A program made the position numbers and the translations under genes. Below the pieces are notes generated by a model. It was not told the origin of the DNA, ran no database searches, and saw nothing but the letters and a program-made list of their open reading frames with translations. 9,426 nt of DNA from assembly GCA_013695295.1 (NCBI GenBank), contig JACDAS010000048.1, positions 1-9,426 on the forward strand. The letters are read 5' to 3'. Below are positions 1 to 6,635 of the stretch, piece by piece (within the stretch, counting starts at the first letter, position 1; the number at the start of each line of letters is the position of its first letter). The stretch comes from Actinomycetota bacterium. GTDB lineage: Bacteria; Actinomycetota; Thermoleophilia; Gaiellales; Gaiellaceae.

Positions 1-190
1 CGTAATCGCCGTAGCTGCGGGTGTAGGCGGCTGCCTCGCCCACGCAGGTCAGCTTGCTCGCGCGCGGATTCTTGAATTTGAACGTCGCGGAGACTCGCTC
101 GGGACCCGGCTGCACCTTGCCCGCCCCGGCGACGGCCGCGAGCCCGAGCGCGATGATCGCCGCGGCCGTCACGTGCAGCCTGGTTCGCAC
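1..190 (-). CDS. Secreted protein of unknown function, N-terminal part only
   Basis: The reading frame opens with GTG at 190 and leaves the window at its left edge, so only about 63 residues are visible. The start gives a short basic n-region (VRTRLH), then a hydrophobic alanine-rich stretch (about residues 7-22) and a likely signal-peptidase site near AVAGAG, so the product is probably exported. The mature part begins KVQPGPERVSATFKFKN and contains one cysteine followed by an aromatic-rich segment (TRSYGDY). I do not recognise the family. The start is supported by a promoter whose -10 hexamer ends 7 bases before the GTG, which fits a leaderless transcript, and no Shine-Dalgarno sequence is seen. 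The gene is on the same strand as the binding-protein gene that ends at 329 but seems to have its own promoter. Confidence 0.6.
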   Translation of the reverse strand, partial: MRTRLHVTAAAIIALGLAAVAGAGKVQPGPERVSATFKFKNPRASKLTCVGEAAAYTRSYGDY

Positions 191-197
191 CTGGCGG

Positions 198-226
198 AAT
201 GTAACGCACCGGGCTCGAGGTTCCAA
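198..226 (-). promoter_or_regulatory. Candidate leaderless promoter of the left-edge secreted protein
   Basis: On the minus strand TTGGAA (221-226) and TACATT (198-203) are separated by exactly 17 bases. The -10 ends 7 bases before the GTG start at 190, so transcription would begin at or next to the start codon. Leaderless genes of this geometry are common in actinobacteria. The call rests on spacing and hexamer similarity only. Confidence 0.45.
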
Positions 227-301
227 GGACAGCCACGGCAGGTTCGACCTTCATCGCCCTGACTCGGCATCGCGTAGCGGAGTCGGTGCGTGCGCGGGGA
301 C

Positions 302-321
302 CGGGTTCGTCTCGGAACCCG
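302..321 (-). terminator. Hairpin just after the binding-protein gene
   Basis: CGGGTTC (302-308) and GAACCCG (315-321) are perfect 7-base inverted arms around a 6-base loop. The hairpin begins 7 bases after the stop codon of the binding-protein gene, the usual place for a terminator. No T-run follows, so it may be a weak or Rho-assisted terminator, or only an mRNA 3' stabiliser. The rest of the gap between 191 and 328 holds the neighbour's promoter and an imperfect inverted repeat at 261-284. Confidence 0.35.
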
Positions 322-328
322 CTGGCGC

Positions 329-1306
329 TCACTTCACGAGCTCGATCGCCGAGAACGACGCCGGGATCACCCCGAATTCGGCGAAGACATCGATCCAAGG
401 CTGCGCCAGCACCGGTCTGAGCCGTTCCGAAAAAGAGGTGCGCGTCATCTTGCTGATCACGGCCTTGTCGATGGGCACATACCTGGCAAGGATGGCGCCG
501 CTGGCAGGGTGGTTCTTCTTCTGGTTCGCCCACACAGCCGCCGCCTGGATCGCGTTCCGAAACCGAGCTGCAAGCTCCGAATCGATGCCCCGGCGGGCGA
601 TCCAGATCGTCAGCAGGCAGTCTCGTGAGCAGACGGAACTGAAGATCGAGGCGACGCGCTGTGCGCCCCGCTGCGTCGACAGGGTCAGGAACGGCTCGGG
701 AAGCACCGCGGCGTCGACGGTTCCACGCGACAGCGGGCCGAGCATCTGGGCGAACGGGATCTCGGAGAACCGAACGTCGCCCGCCGACATGCCACTGCGC
801 TTGAGCCACTTCAGCAAGGCGATGTGCGCGAGCGTGTTCGTCGAGTCGATGGCGATGCGCTTGCCGACGAGATCGCGGGCGCGAGTGATCCTCTCGCCCT
901 TTGCCGCGACGAGACCGGCAGTTGGGGTCTTCGGCCGGTAGAGCGCGCCGGCGGCGACCAGCCGAACCGGAGCGTCGCGCGACCGCAGAATCGCCAGGCC
1001 TCCCGTGGTGAAACTCGAGAACTGGGCCTCGCCGGAAAGCACGGCCGCCACGATCTGGGCCGGATCAAGGAGGACAGTGATCTTCGCTTCGATTCCCTGC
1101 TCCCGGAAGAAGCCCCGCTCCTTCGCGTAGAACGCGAGCGCGGTCGGCTCGAGGGGCAGAACCGCGATCGTGATCGGGGTCAGGCGAGGGCTGCGCCCGG
1201 CCGCCGGCGATAGCGCGCCACCCGCCGCGGGAACGGCGGAGACGAAGACGACGCAGCAGAGCGTCGCCAGCAGTCTCACCGTGGCCCTTCCGGCGCGCGT
1301 GTTCAT
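329..1306 (-). CDS. ABC importer substrate-binding protein, NitT/TauT (SsuA/THI5-like) family
   Basis: Extracytoplasmic receptor that captures a small solute and delivers it to an ABC importer. The 325-residue product has a basic n-region (MNTRAGRATVR), a hydrophobic core (about 12-25) and a likely cleavage site near AAGGA (28-32). Family landmarks follow: an LAFYAKERGFF segment (58-67), VAAVLSGEAQF (87-96), the DLVGKRIAI segment (145-153) that opens the second lobe, and the hinge-region stretch DAAVLPEPFLTL (198-209). Length is normal for the family, whose ligands include sulfonates, taurine, nitrate and thiamine precursors; the ligand here is not readable. The ATG at 1306 overlaps the TGA of a 14-codon leader ORF. 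A GTG at 1279 with GGAAGGG 5 bases upstream is a serious alternative and gives 316 residues with a shorter signal peptide. The matching permease and ATPase genes lie beyond the divergent regulator. Confidence 0.88.
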   Translation of the reverse strand: MNTRAGRATVRLLATLCCVVFVSAVPAAGGALSPAAGRSPRLTPITIAVLPLEPTALAFYAKERGFFREQGIEAKITVLLDPAQIVAAVLSGEAQFSSFTTGGLAILRSRDAPVRLVAAGALYRPKTPTAGLVAAKGERITRARDLVGKRIAIDSTNTLAHIALLKWLKRSGMSAGDVRFSEIPFAQMLGPLSRGTVDAAVLPEPFLTLSTQRGAQRVASIFSSVCSRDCLLTIWIARRGIDSELAARFRNAIQAAAVWANQKKNHPASGAILARYVPIDKAVISKMTRTSFSERLRPVLAQPWIDVFAEFGVIPASFSAIELVK

Positions 1307-1347
1307 TCGCGCGCCCGAGGCGGCGATCCTGGAGAGTCCTGCTTCAT
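1303..1347 (-). CDS. 14-codon leader ORF coupled to the binding-protein gene
   Basis: An ATG at 1347 follows a strong Shine-Dalgarno sequence, GGAAGGGAG (1354-1362), at 6 bases. The frame encodes MKQDSPGSPPRARE and stops at TGA (1305-1303), which overlaps the ATG of the binding-protein gene as ATGA. This is the classic layout for translational coupling. The leader's start is 56 bases from a conserved upstream box, almost the same distance (54) as the start of the unknown secreted protein is from its own copy of that box. This makes it likely that ribosomes enter here first. The peptide itself looks featureless, so the role, if any, is probably in coupling or attenuation. It could still be chance. 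Confidence 0.4.
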   Translation of the reverse strand: MKQDSPGSPPRARE

Positions 1348-1403
1348 CGTCCGCTCCCTTCCGTCTGCGCCAGCCTCCAGTCTCCACGGCTCGACCCCTG
1401 AGG

Positions 1404-1430
1404 CGCATCTGGGAGACCCCTTCAGTTCGA
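1404..1430 (-). promoter_or_regulatory. Conserved 27-bp regulatory box, copy 1
   Basis: The plus-strand sequence starts CGCATCTGGGAGACCCC and ends in TTCGA. It matches 5026-5052 at 21 of 27 positions without gaps. The invariant parts are TCTGGGA, ACCCC and TTCGA; the centre reads GGG-ARA-CCC, a small palindrome. It lies in the shared region between the binding-protein gene and the LuxR regulator, 41 bases upstream of the leader ORF's ribosome binding site and 28 bases before the regulator's start. It is a candidate binding site for that regulator or part of a shared promoter. Confidence 0.5.
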
Positions 1431-1458
1431 GCCTGCCGCCGTAGAACGGTTTCGTGTC

Positions 1459-4275
1459 GTGAGTCACACTAGCGGTGTGACGACCCCGAGCTTCGAACTC
1501 GTCGGGCGGGACGAGGAGCTCGCACGGCTGGGCGAGTTCGTCGAGCGCCTTCGAGAGCATCCCGGGGCTGTCGTCATTCGCGGCGAGCCGGGGATCGGGA
1601 AGACCGCGCTGCTGCGCGAGGCCGTGGCTGCCGCCCAGCGAGACGGTGTCCGCGTGCTGGTCGCGCGGTGCGCCGAGGCCGAGATGCCGATCCCGCTCGG
1701 AGCGGTCTCGGACCTCCTCGATCCGGCGTTCGAGGACGTCGCGGACGTGTTGGCGGAGCCGCAGCGTCGTGCGCTCGCCGCCGTACTCGGGATCGCGACC
1801 GATGCGCAGGGAGATCCGGACCGGCTTGCGTTGCCGCGCGCCCTCGTCGCGGCGTTCCGCGTCCTCGCGGCCGAAGGCCCGCTGCTCGTGGCCGTCGACG
1901 ACGTCCAGTGGCTCGACGCCGCGTCGGCGCGCGTGCTCGCCTTCGCGGCACGGCGCACGGGCGAGGCGCCGATCGGCGTCCTCGCGACGTTGCGCGGAGG
2001 ACACGACGAGCGAGAACCGCTCGGCCTCGCGGACGCATTCGAGCCGGGCGCCTTCGCCGACATCGCGCTCGGGCCGCTCGGCATGGGCGCGCTGCAGCAC
2101 CTCGTGCGTCTGCGGTTCGACGTCCGGATCCCGCGGGCAAAGCTCGCCGACGTCCACGCCGCCTCCGGGGGGAATCCGATGTTCGCGCTCGAGTTCGCGC
2201 GGGCCATCGAGCGGGAGGACGCGCACCTGCGAGCGCGGCTGCCGGTCCCCTCGTCGCTCCAGGAGCTCGTCCGGGATCGGATCCGCGCGCTCCCGGACAG
2301 CACGCGACCGCTGCTCGAGCTTGTCGCGGCCGTCGAGCGCCCGACGGGGTTGCTGCTCTCGAAGGCACTCGGCGGAACCGCCGCCGTCGAAAGGGTGTTC
2401 GACGAGGCCGCCTCGGCGGGCGCGATCAGCGTCGGCGCCGACGACGTCGTACGTTTCACGCACCCGCTCCTCGGCTCCGCCGTGTACTTCGGGATGTCGT
2501 CGGCTCGGCGCCGATCCCTCCATCGTGAGGCGGCCGAGCTCGTCGACAACCTCGAGCAGCGAGCACGCCACCTCGCGCTGGCGACAACCGACCCCGACGG
2601 CGCGATTGCGGAGGTGGTCGAGCGCGCCGCGGCGGCCGCGGCCGAACGGGGAGCGCCCGACGCGGCGGCGGCGCTCGCGGCGGAGGCCGTTCGGCTGACG
2701 TCGCCCGACGACGAGGTCGCGCGTGTCCGCCGGACTCTCCTGGGCGCCGGTTACCTGATCGAAGCCGGGGAAATCGGTGCGGCGCGGGTGCGGGTCGAGC
2801 CGTTGCTCGACCCGCGCGCGCCGCCCGCCGTACGTGCTCAGGCCCTCGTGATCAGAGCCGAAACCGAGCACCAGAACCGAGGGCTGATCCTGGCGTCCCT
2901 GCGCGAGGCGATCGACATCACCCCGGATCCCCGCGTCCGCTGGCAGGCCTGGATCCGCTACGCACAGCACGGGGGCTGGGTCTCCGGCAACGCGCGCACT
3001 GCGGCCGAGGCGGCACGCGAGGCCCTTCGGATCGCCGTCGAGCTCGACGACCAGGTGCTGATCCCCGCGTCCAAGGCCGCGGTTGCCTACTACGAGGCCG
3101 GCCGCGGCCGGCGGGAGGTCGAATTCGACGAGGCGGATCTCGCCGGCGCCGAGCCCTTGCGGCGAACGGCGCCGTGGCAGGTCACTCCGGCGATCTCGGT
3201 CGGGACGCGACTGCTGTGGGCGGGGGAGCTCGACCGCGCGCGCGACGTGCTCCGGCGCGAGTACGAGGAGCTCGTGCGCCAGGGCAGCATGCTGAGGCTT
3301 CCCCTCATGCTCCTGATCGCCCTGGTCGATCTCGAGTGGCGCGCAGGCCGCTGGTTAGCGGCCGAGGCGTACGTCGACGAGGGGCTCGCGATCCTCGAGG
3401 ACGCGCTTCCCGGCGGCGTCCACGTCGTCCTCTACGCGCATGTCCTGATCGCCGGTTCACGCGGTCGCGTGGACGAGGCGCGGCAGGCCGCCGCGACGTG
3501 CCTCCGGATGGCGGAGCAGAGAGACGATCACGTGAATCCGCTGCGTGTCCGCTGGGCGCTCGGCCACGTCGAGCTCGCGCGCGGCGACGCCGCGGCGGCG
3601 TGGCGGGCGCTCGAGGGCCTGCCCGAGGCGCTCGACACGTTCGGGATCGCCGAGCCGGGGTGGCAGCCCATCCTCCCGGACGTCGTCGAGACGCTCGTGG
3701 TGCTCGGCCGGCTGGACGAGGCCGAGGCCGTTTTGCGGCAGCTCGAGACTCAGGCGGCGGCGCTCCGGCACCGATGGGCGACGCCCGCCGCTCTGCGGTG
3801 CCGCGCGATGCTGTTGCTCGCCCACGAACGTGCGGACGACGCAGCCGCCGCCGCCGACCGTGCAGCGGCCCTGTTCGAGGAGCTCGGCTTTCCGCTCGAT
3901 CGTGCGCGTGCGCTCCTCGTCGCAGGAGCTGCGAGACGACGCGCAGGGCAGCGCCGGCGGGCGGCGGACTCGCTGCAGCGCGCGATCGACATCCTCAACG
4001 CCGTCGGCGCATCTCTCTGGCTGGAGCGTGCCGAGGACGAGCTCCGGCGCGCGAACCCGCGCCCGCGCCGCGACCGGGAGCTGACGAACGCCGAGCAGCG
4101 CGTCGCAGCGCTCGTGGCAGAGGGACAGACGAACCGCGAGGTCGCTGCGCAGCTGTTCACCACGATCGGGACGGTCGAGGCGCATCTGACCCGCATCTAC
4201 CGGAAGCTCGGCGTGCGGTCGCGCACCCAGCTCTCACGTGCGATCGCCGACGACGTGCTCGGCGGCGAGGTCTAG
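1459..4275 (+). CDS. LAL-type LuxR family transcriptional regulator with N-terminal AAA ATPase
   Basis: A large signal-responsive DNA-binding ATPase of the LAL (large ATP-binding LuxR, MalT-like) group. Residues 12-30 (FELVGRDEEL start) open an AAA_16/STAND domain. Walker A is GEPGIGKTA (42-50) and Walker B ends VAVDDVQWLD (144-153); both are intact. A long alpha-helical, alanine- and arginine-rich middle (about 400-860) is probably a TPR-like sensor region. The C-terminal helix-turn-helix of the LuxR/GerE type spans about 875-932, with LTNAEQRVAALVAEG, TNREVAAQLF and TVEAHLTRIYRKLGV segments. At 938 residues it has the normal LAL size. The start is uncertain: GTG 1459 is used here, but GTG 1477 begins six codons later right at the conserved domain, and neither has a clear Shine-Dalgarno sequence. 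It is divergent from the binding-protein gene and convergent with the unknown secreted gene, so it probably regulates these neighbours. The inducer is unknown. Confidence 0.93.
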   Translation: MSHTSGVTTPSFELVGRDEELARLGEFVERLREHPGAVVIRGEPGIGKTALLREAVAAAQRDGVRVLVARCAEAEMPIPLGAVSDLLDPAFEDVADVLAEPQRRALAAVLGIATDAQGDPDRLALPRALVAAFRVLAAEGPLLVAVDDVQWLDAASARVLAFAARRTGEAPIGVLATLRGGHDEREPLGLADAFEPGAFADIALGPLGMGALQHLVRLRFDVRIPRAKLADVHAASGGNPMFALEFARAIEREDAHLRARLPVPSSLQELVRDRIRALPDSTRPLLELVAAVERPTGLLLSKALGGTAAVERVFDEAASAGAISVGADDVVRFTHPLLGSAVYFGMSSARRRSLHREAAELVDNLEQRARHLALATTDPDGAIAEVVERAAAAAAERGAPDAAAALAAEAVRLTSPDDEVARVRRTLLGAGYLIEAGEIGAARVRVEPLLDPRAPPAVRAQALVIRAETEHQNRGLILASLREAIDITPDPRVRWQAWIRYAQHGGWVSGNARTAAEAAREALRIAVELDDQVLIPASKAAVAYYEAGRGRREVEFDEADLAGAEPLRRTAPWQVTPAISVGTRLLWAGELDRARDVLRREYEELVRQGSMLRLPLMLLIALVDLEWRAGRWLAAEAYVDEGLAILEDALPGGVHVVLYAHVLIAGSRGRVDEARQAAATCLRMAEQRDDHVNPLRVRWALGHVELARGDAAAAWRALEGLPEALDTFGIAEPGWQPILPDVVETLVVLGRLDEAEAVLRQLETQAAALRHRWATPAALRCRAMLLLAHERADDAAAAADRAAALFEELGFPLDRARALLVAGAARRRAGQRRRAADSLQRAIDILNAVGASLWLERAEDELRRANPRPRRDRELTNAEQRVAALVAEGQTNREVAAQLFTTIGTVEAHLTRIYRKLGVRSRTQLSRAIADDVLGGEV
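1463..1481 (+). promoter_or_regulatory. Perfect inverted repeat over the regulator's start region
   Basis: GTCACAC (1463-1469) and GTGTGAC (1475-1481) are perfect 7-base arms around TAGCG. The right arm contains the alternative GTG start (1477), and the left arm lies just after the first GTG. As DNA it could be an operator for autoregulation; as RNA it would form a short stem hiding one start codon. The arm order is opposite to a CRP site. No protein can be assigned to it. Confidence 0.35.
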
Positions 4276-4278
4276 CCG

Positions 4279-4971
4279 TCAGCGCAGGCCGGCCGGCCAG
4301 AGCGGCATGGCGGTGAACGTGTCTCGCCCGGTCGGGGTCGGCTCGAGCCCGAGCGGAACGAACAGCCGCGAGTAGGTGAGCTGGTCGACGCTTCGTCGAA
4401 GCGACGCATCGGCTGCGATCGCGGGATCGCCGGCGAGCGCTGTGGCCAGCGCCGGCAGGTCGGCTTCCCGTGCGAGCTCCTGGCGTTCGGCGATGAAGAG
4501 GACAAAGCGGGCCGTCGGCAGCGAGACCGCGACCACGTCGGCTGATGTTTCGATGAAGGTGCGGAGCGCGAGCTCGAGTGCCTGGCGGCGCGGGAGAAAG
4601 GCCTCCGCCGGCCGGGCAGCTCGCCGCGCGGGGTAGGGGCAGGTGGCGCGGAGCGGGCAGATCGCGAAGTAGATGCCGTTGTCAGCCGGGATCACTCGCA
4701 TCTCGTCCAGGCCGGTGGTCAGGAGGCTGAACGACTCGAACACGCCGGTGGAGGAGGCTTCGGTGACGGCGAGCTTCGGCCCGTGCGGGCCCAGGTAGCG
4801 GCGGTTGATCTGGGCGCGGATCTTTCGGGCGTGGGCGAGGTCACCGCTGCGGCCAGCGGCGGCGCCGGCGATGGCGAGCGGCGCCTTCCCGTCTCGGAGT
4901 TCGGTCGGCGCCGCGGCTGCCGCGGCGGGCAGCGAAGCGAGGCAAACGGCGGCGATCAAGAGTCTGGACAT
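4279..4971 (-). CDS. Secreted protein of unknown function next to the importer operon
   Basis: A 230-residue product I cannot place in a family. It starts MSRLLIAAVCLASLPAAAAAAPTE, a clear signal peptide with likely cleavage near residue 21. The mature part has no further membrane segment, a close cysteine pair (Cys105 and Cys111, in ICPLRATC) that could form a disulfide, and a C-terminal part rich in short helices ending in FTAMPLWPAGLR. The ATG at 4971 is chosen over one 21 bases upstream because GGAAGGAG (4976-4983) sits 4 bases before it and the signal peptide then begins properly. It follows the ATPase gene by 85 bases on the same strand, so read-through is possible. That gap also carries the second copy of the conserved box, suggesting its own control, shared with the binding-protein gene. 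The 3' end lies 3 bases from that of the regulator. A role with the importer is inferred from context only. Confidence 0.8.
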   Translation of the reverse strand: MSRLLIAAVCLASLPAAAAAAPTELRDGKAPLAIAGAAAGRSGDLAHARKIRAQINRRYLGPHGPKLAVTEASSTGVFESFSLLTTGLDEMRVIPADNGIYFAICPLRATCPYPARRAARPAEAFLPRRQALELALRTFIETSADVVAVSLPTARFVLFIAERQELAREADLPALATALAGDPAIAADASLRRSVDQLTYSRLFVPLGLEPTPTGRDTFTAMPLWPAGLR

Positions 4972-4975
4972 GTGG

Positions 4976-4983
4976 CTCCTTCC
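4976..4983 (-). promoter_or_regulatory. Strong ribosome binding site of the unknown secreted gene
   Basis: GGAAGGAG on the minus strand lies 4 bases before the ATG at 4971 and decides this start over the in-frame ATG at 4992. The leader ORF before the binding-protein gene has a closely similar site, GGAAGGGAG, at a comparable distance from the conserved box. Confidence 0.65.
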
Positions 4984-5025
4984 GGGCTGCAACGTCTCTC
5001 GACTCTGGCCCGGCGCCGTCCAGCG

Positions 5026-5052
5026 CGCGTCTGGGAAACCCCGATATTTCGA
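5026..5052 (-). promoter_or_regulatory. Conserved 27-bp regulatory box, copy 2
   Basis: The plus-strand sequence starts CGCGTCTGGGAAACCCC and ends TTTCGA. It aligns without gaps to 1404-1430 with 6 mismatches. It starts 4 bases beyond the ATPase stop codon and lies 42 bases before the ribosome binding site of the unknown secreted gene (41 bases for copy 1). The similarity fades downstream but returns around the ribosome binding site, as expected for a shared promoter layout rather than a coding relic. Confidence 0.5.
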
Positions 5053-5056
5053 CCGA

Positions 5057-5863
5057 TCAGACCCCCAAATGCCCCGCTTCCCGCTCTCGCGACGCGATGA
5101 CGTCGTGGATCTCGTTGCGGACGGCGAGGAACCGCGGCGAGCTCCGTGTCGCCGTCTGCACCCGCGGTCGCTCGAGCTCCACGTCGATCGACGCCACCAG
5201 ACGGCCCGGAGCGGATCCGAGAACGAGCACGCGGTCTGAGAGGTAGACGGCCTCGTCGATGTCGTGCGTGACGTGCACGATCGTGACGCGGCGCTCCTCG
5301 AAGTCGCCGTGGACTCTCAGCAGGACGTCCTGCAGCTCGGTGCGGGTGAGCGCGTCGACCGAGCCGAAGGGCTCATCCAGCAGCAGGATCTTCGGGCGCG
5401 AGACGAGCGCGCGCGCGATTGCCACGCGCTGCTGCATCCCGCCCGAAAGCTCCCACGGGTACTTGCGCGCCACGCCGTGGAGACCCATTTCCTGCAGGAC
5501 GGCCTCGGCACGCGCGATCTTTTCCCCCCTGCGCAAGCCTGCGCGGCGCAGCGGAAGCATCACGTTTCGGATCACGCTCAGCCAGGGGAAGAGGGAACGG
5601 CTGTAGTCCTGGAAGACGAGCGCCACCTCCCGCGGCGGGCGCATCACGGCTTTGCCGTTGAAGAGCACGGAGCCGTCGCTCGGCGGCGTCAGGCCGCAGA
5701 GGAGACGCAGGAGGGTCGTCTTGCCGCAGCCGGACGGGCCGACGACGGAGAGGAGCTCGCCCTCCCGGACGTCGAACGTGACGTCGCTCAACACCGCCGG
5801 TCCCTCCGGCGAGTACCGCTTCCCGAGCCGCCGGACACGGAGGGTCTCAGCGGGTCGGCTCAC
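5057..5863 (-). CDS. ABC importer ATP-binding protein, NitT/TauT (SsuB/TauB-like) family
   Basis: Cytoplasmic ATPase that powers the importer. The 268-residue product has every motif of an active nucleotide-binding domain: Walker A GPSGCGKT (42-49), Q-loop glutamine 85 in VFQDYSRSLFPW, the signature LSGGMQQR (139-146), Walker B ILLLDEP (159-165), the D-loop SVDALTR (168-174) and the switch histidine 200 in VTHDIDEAV. The FQD...LFPW segment and the DEAVYLSDRV ending are typical of the nitrate, sulfonate and taurine importer ATPases. The GTG start at 5863 lies inside the end of the upstream permease gene (17-base overlap), so translation is probably coupled. No separate good ribosome binding site is seen. 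It is the last of the three clearly overlapping operon genes. Confidence 0.93.
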   Translation of the reverse strand: MSRPAETLRVRRLGKRYSPEGPAVLSDVTFDVREGELLSVVGPSGCGKTTLLRLLCGLTPPSDGSVLFNGKAVMRPPREVALVFQDYSRSLFPWLSVIRNVMLPLRRAGLRRGEKIARAEAVLQEMGLHGVARKYPWELSGGMQQRVAIARALVSRPKILLLDEPFGSVDALTRTELQDVLLRVHGDFEERRVTIVHVTHDIDEAVYLSDRVLVLGSAPGRLVASIDVELERPRVQTATRSSPRFLAVRNEIHDVIASREREAGHLGV

Positions 5864-6635
5864 CGGCTGCCCGGAAATGCCACGACAGGAGGTGGTCTTC
5901 GACGAGGAGGAACAGCCTGTTCAGGACGTACCCGAGCAGGCCGAGGAACAGGATGCCGCCATACATCTCCGGGACGTTGAACTGGGATTGCTGGAAGAGG
6001 ATGTAGTGGCCGATGCCGTCGCTCGCGCCCACGAACTCCGAGATGACGACCATGATGACGCCGATCGAAAGCGCGACGCGCAGCCCGGCGACGATGGACG
6101 GGAGCGCGGCCGGCAAGTAGATGCGGAAGATTGTCTCCGCCAGGCCCAGGTGCAGCATTGCGGCCGTGTCACGCGTCTCGGGCGCGACCGCTCGGACGCC
6201 TTCGACGGTGTTGACGAGGACGGGGAAGCACACGGCGAATGCGATGACGGCGATGCGCATCCCATTTCCCAGGCCCAGAACCACGATCACGGCCGGCACG
6301 ATCGCGACCGGCGGAACCGCTCTTAGGAACTCGACGAGCGGCTCGAGCGTCCGCCTCGCCGCGCGCAAGGATCCCATCAGCAGCCCGGCAGCGATGCCAA
6401 TTCCGGCTCCTAGCGCATACCCGGCCGCCAGCCTCTCGAGGCTCGCTGCCACGGACGTCAAGAAGTCGGTGGTAGGCCAGACCTGCCACGCGCGCTCCAG
6501 GACCGCGGTGACGGGTGGGAACAAGAAGGATGGTTCGCTGCGCGCCCATGCCTCCCAGATGCCGAGTGCAGCGCCGAAGACGACGGCGCCGAGGAGCCGG
6601 CGTCCGACTCGATTCAGGAAGGCAGCCGTCATCAC
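5847..6635 (-). CDS. ABC importer permease B, NitT/TauT family
   Basis: Inner-membrane subunit of the importer, 262 residues, with about six hydrophobic segments. The first spans roughly residues 14-30, followed by a periplasmic segment (FLFPPVTAVLERAW) that opens the family's core. The cytoplasmic coupling loop that docks on the ATPase lies around residues 160-180 (TAAMLHLGLAETIFRIYLP, a form of the EAA motif), followed by LPSIVAGLRVAL. The stretch VEFLRAVPPVAIVPAVIVVL is also characteristic. The GTG start at 6635 overlaps the upstream permease stop as GTGA; an ATG at 6632 is equally possible (TGATG). It is clearly related to, but different from, the upstream permease, so the transporter pore is probably a heterodimer. 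Most family members use two copies of one permease. Confidence 0.92.
   Translation of the reverse strand: MMTAAFLNRVGRRLLGAVVFGAALGIWEAWARSEPSFLFPPVTAVLERAWQVWPTTDFLTSVAASLERLAAGYALGAGIGIAAGLLMGSLRAARRTLEPLVEFLRAVPPVAIVPAVIVVLGLGNGMRIAVIAFAVCFPVLVNTVEGVRAVAPETRDTAAMLHLGLAETIFRIYLPAALPSIVAGLRVALSIGVIMVVISEFVGASDGIGHYILFQQSQFNVPEMYGGILFLGLLGYVLNRLFLLVEDHLLSWHFRAAGEPTR

Noticed and set aside
54..941. Plus-strand open frame opposite the binding protein and the left-edge gene
   Set aside because: It crosses two genes and their intergenic region, has no recognisable motif, and the opposite strand carries a clear binding-protein sequence.
1463..1481. CRP-type operator
   Set aside because: The half-sites are TCACA then TGTGA, the reverse of the CRP order, so no CRP site is claimed.
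1303..2970. Long minus-strand open frame opposite the regulator
   Set aside because: It mirrors the regulator's codons, is arginine-rich without domain structure, and the plus-strand protein has clear Walker and helix-turn-helix motifs. Such shadows are usual at high GC.
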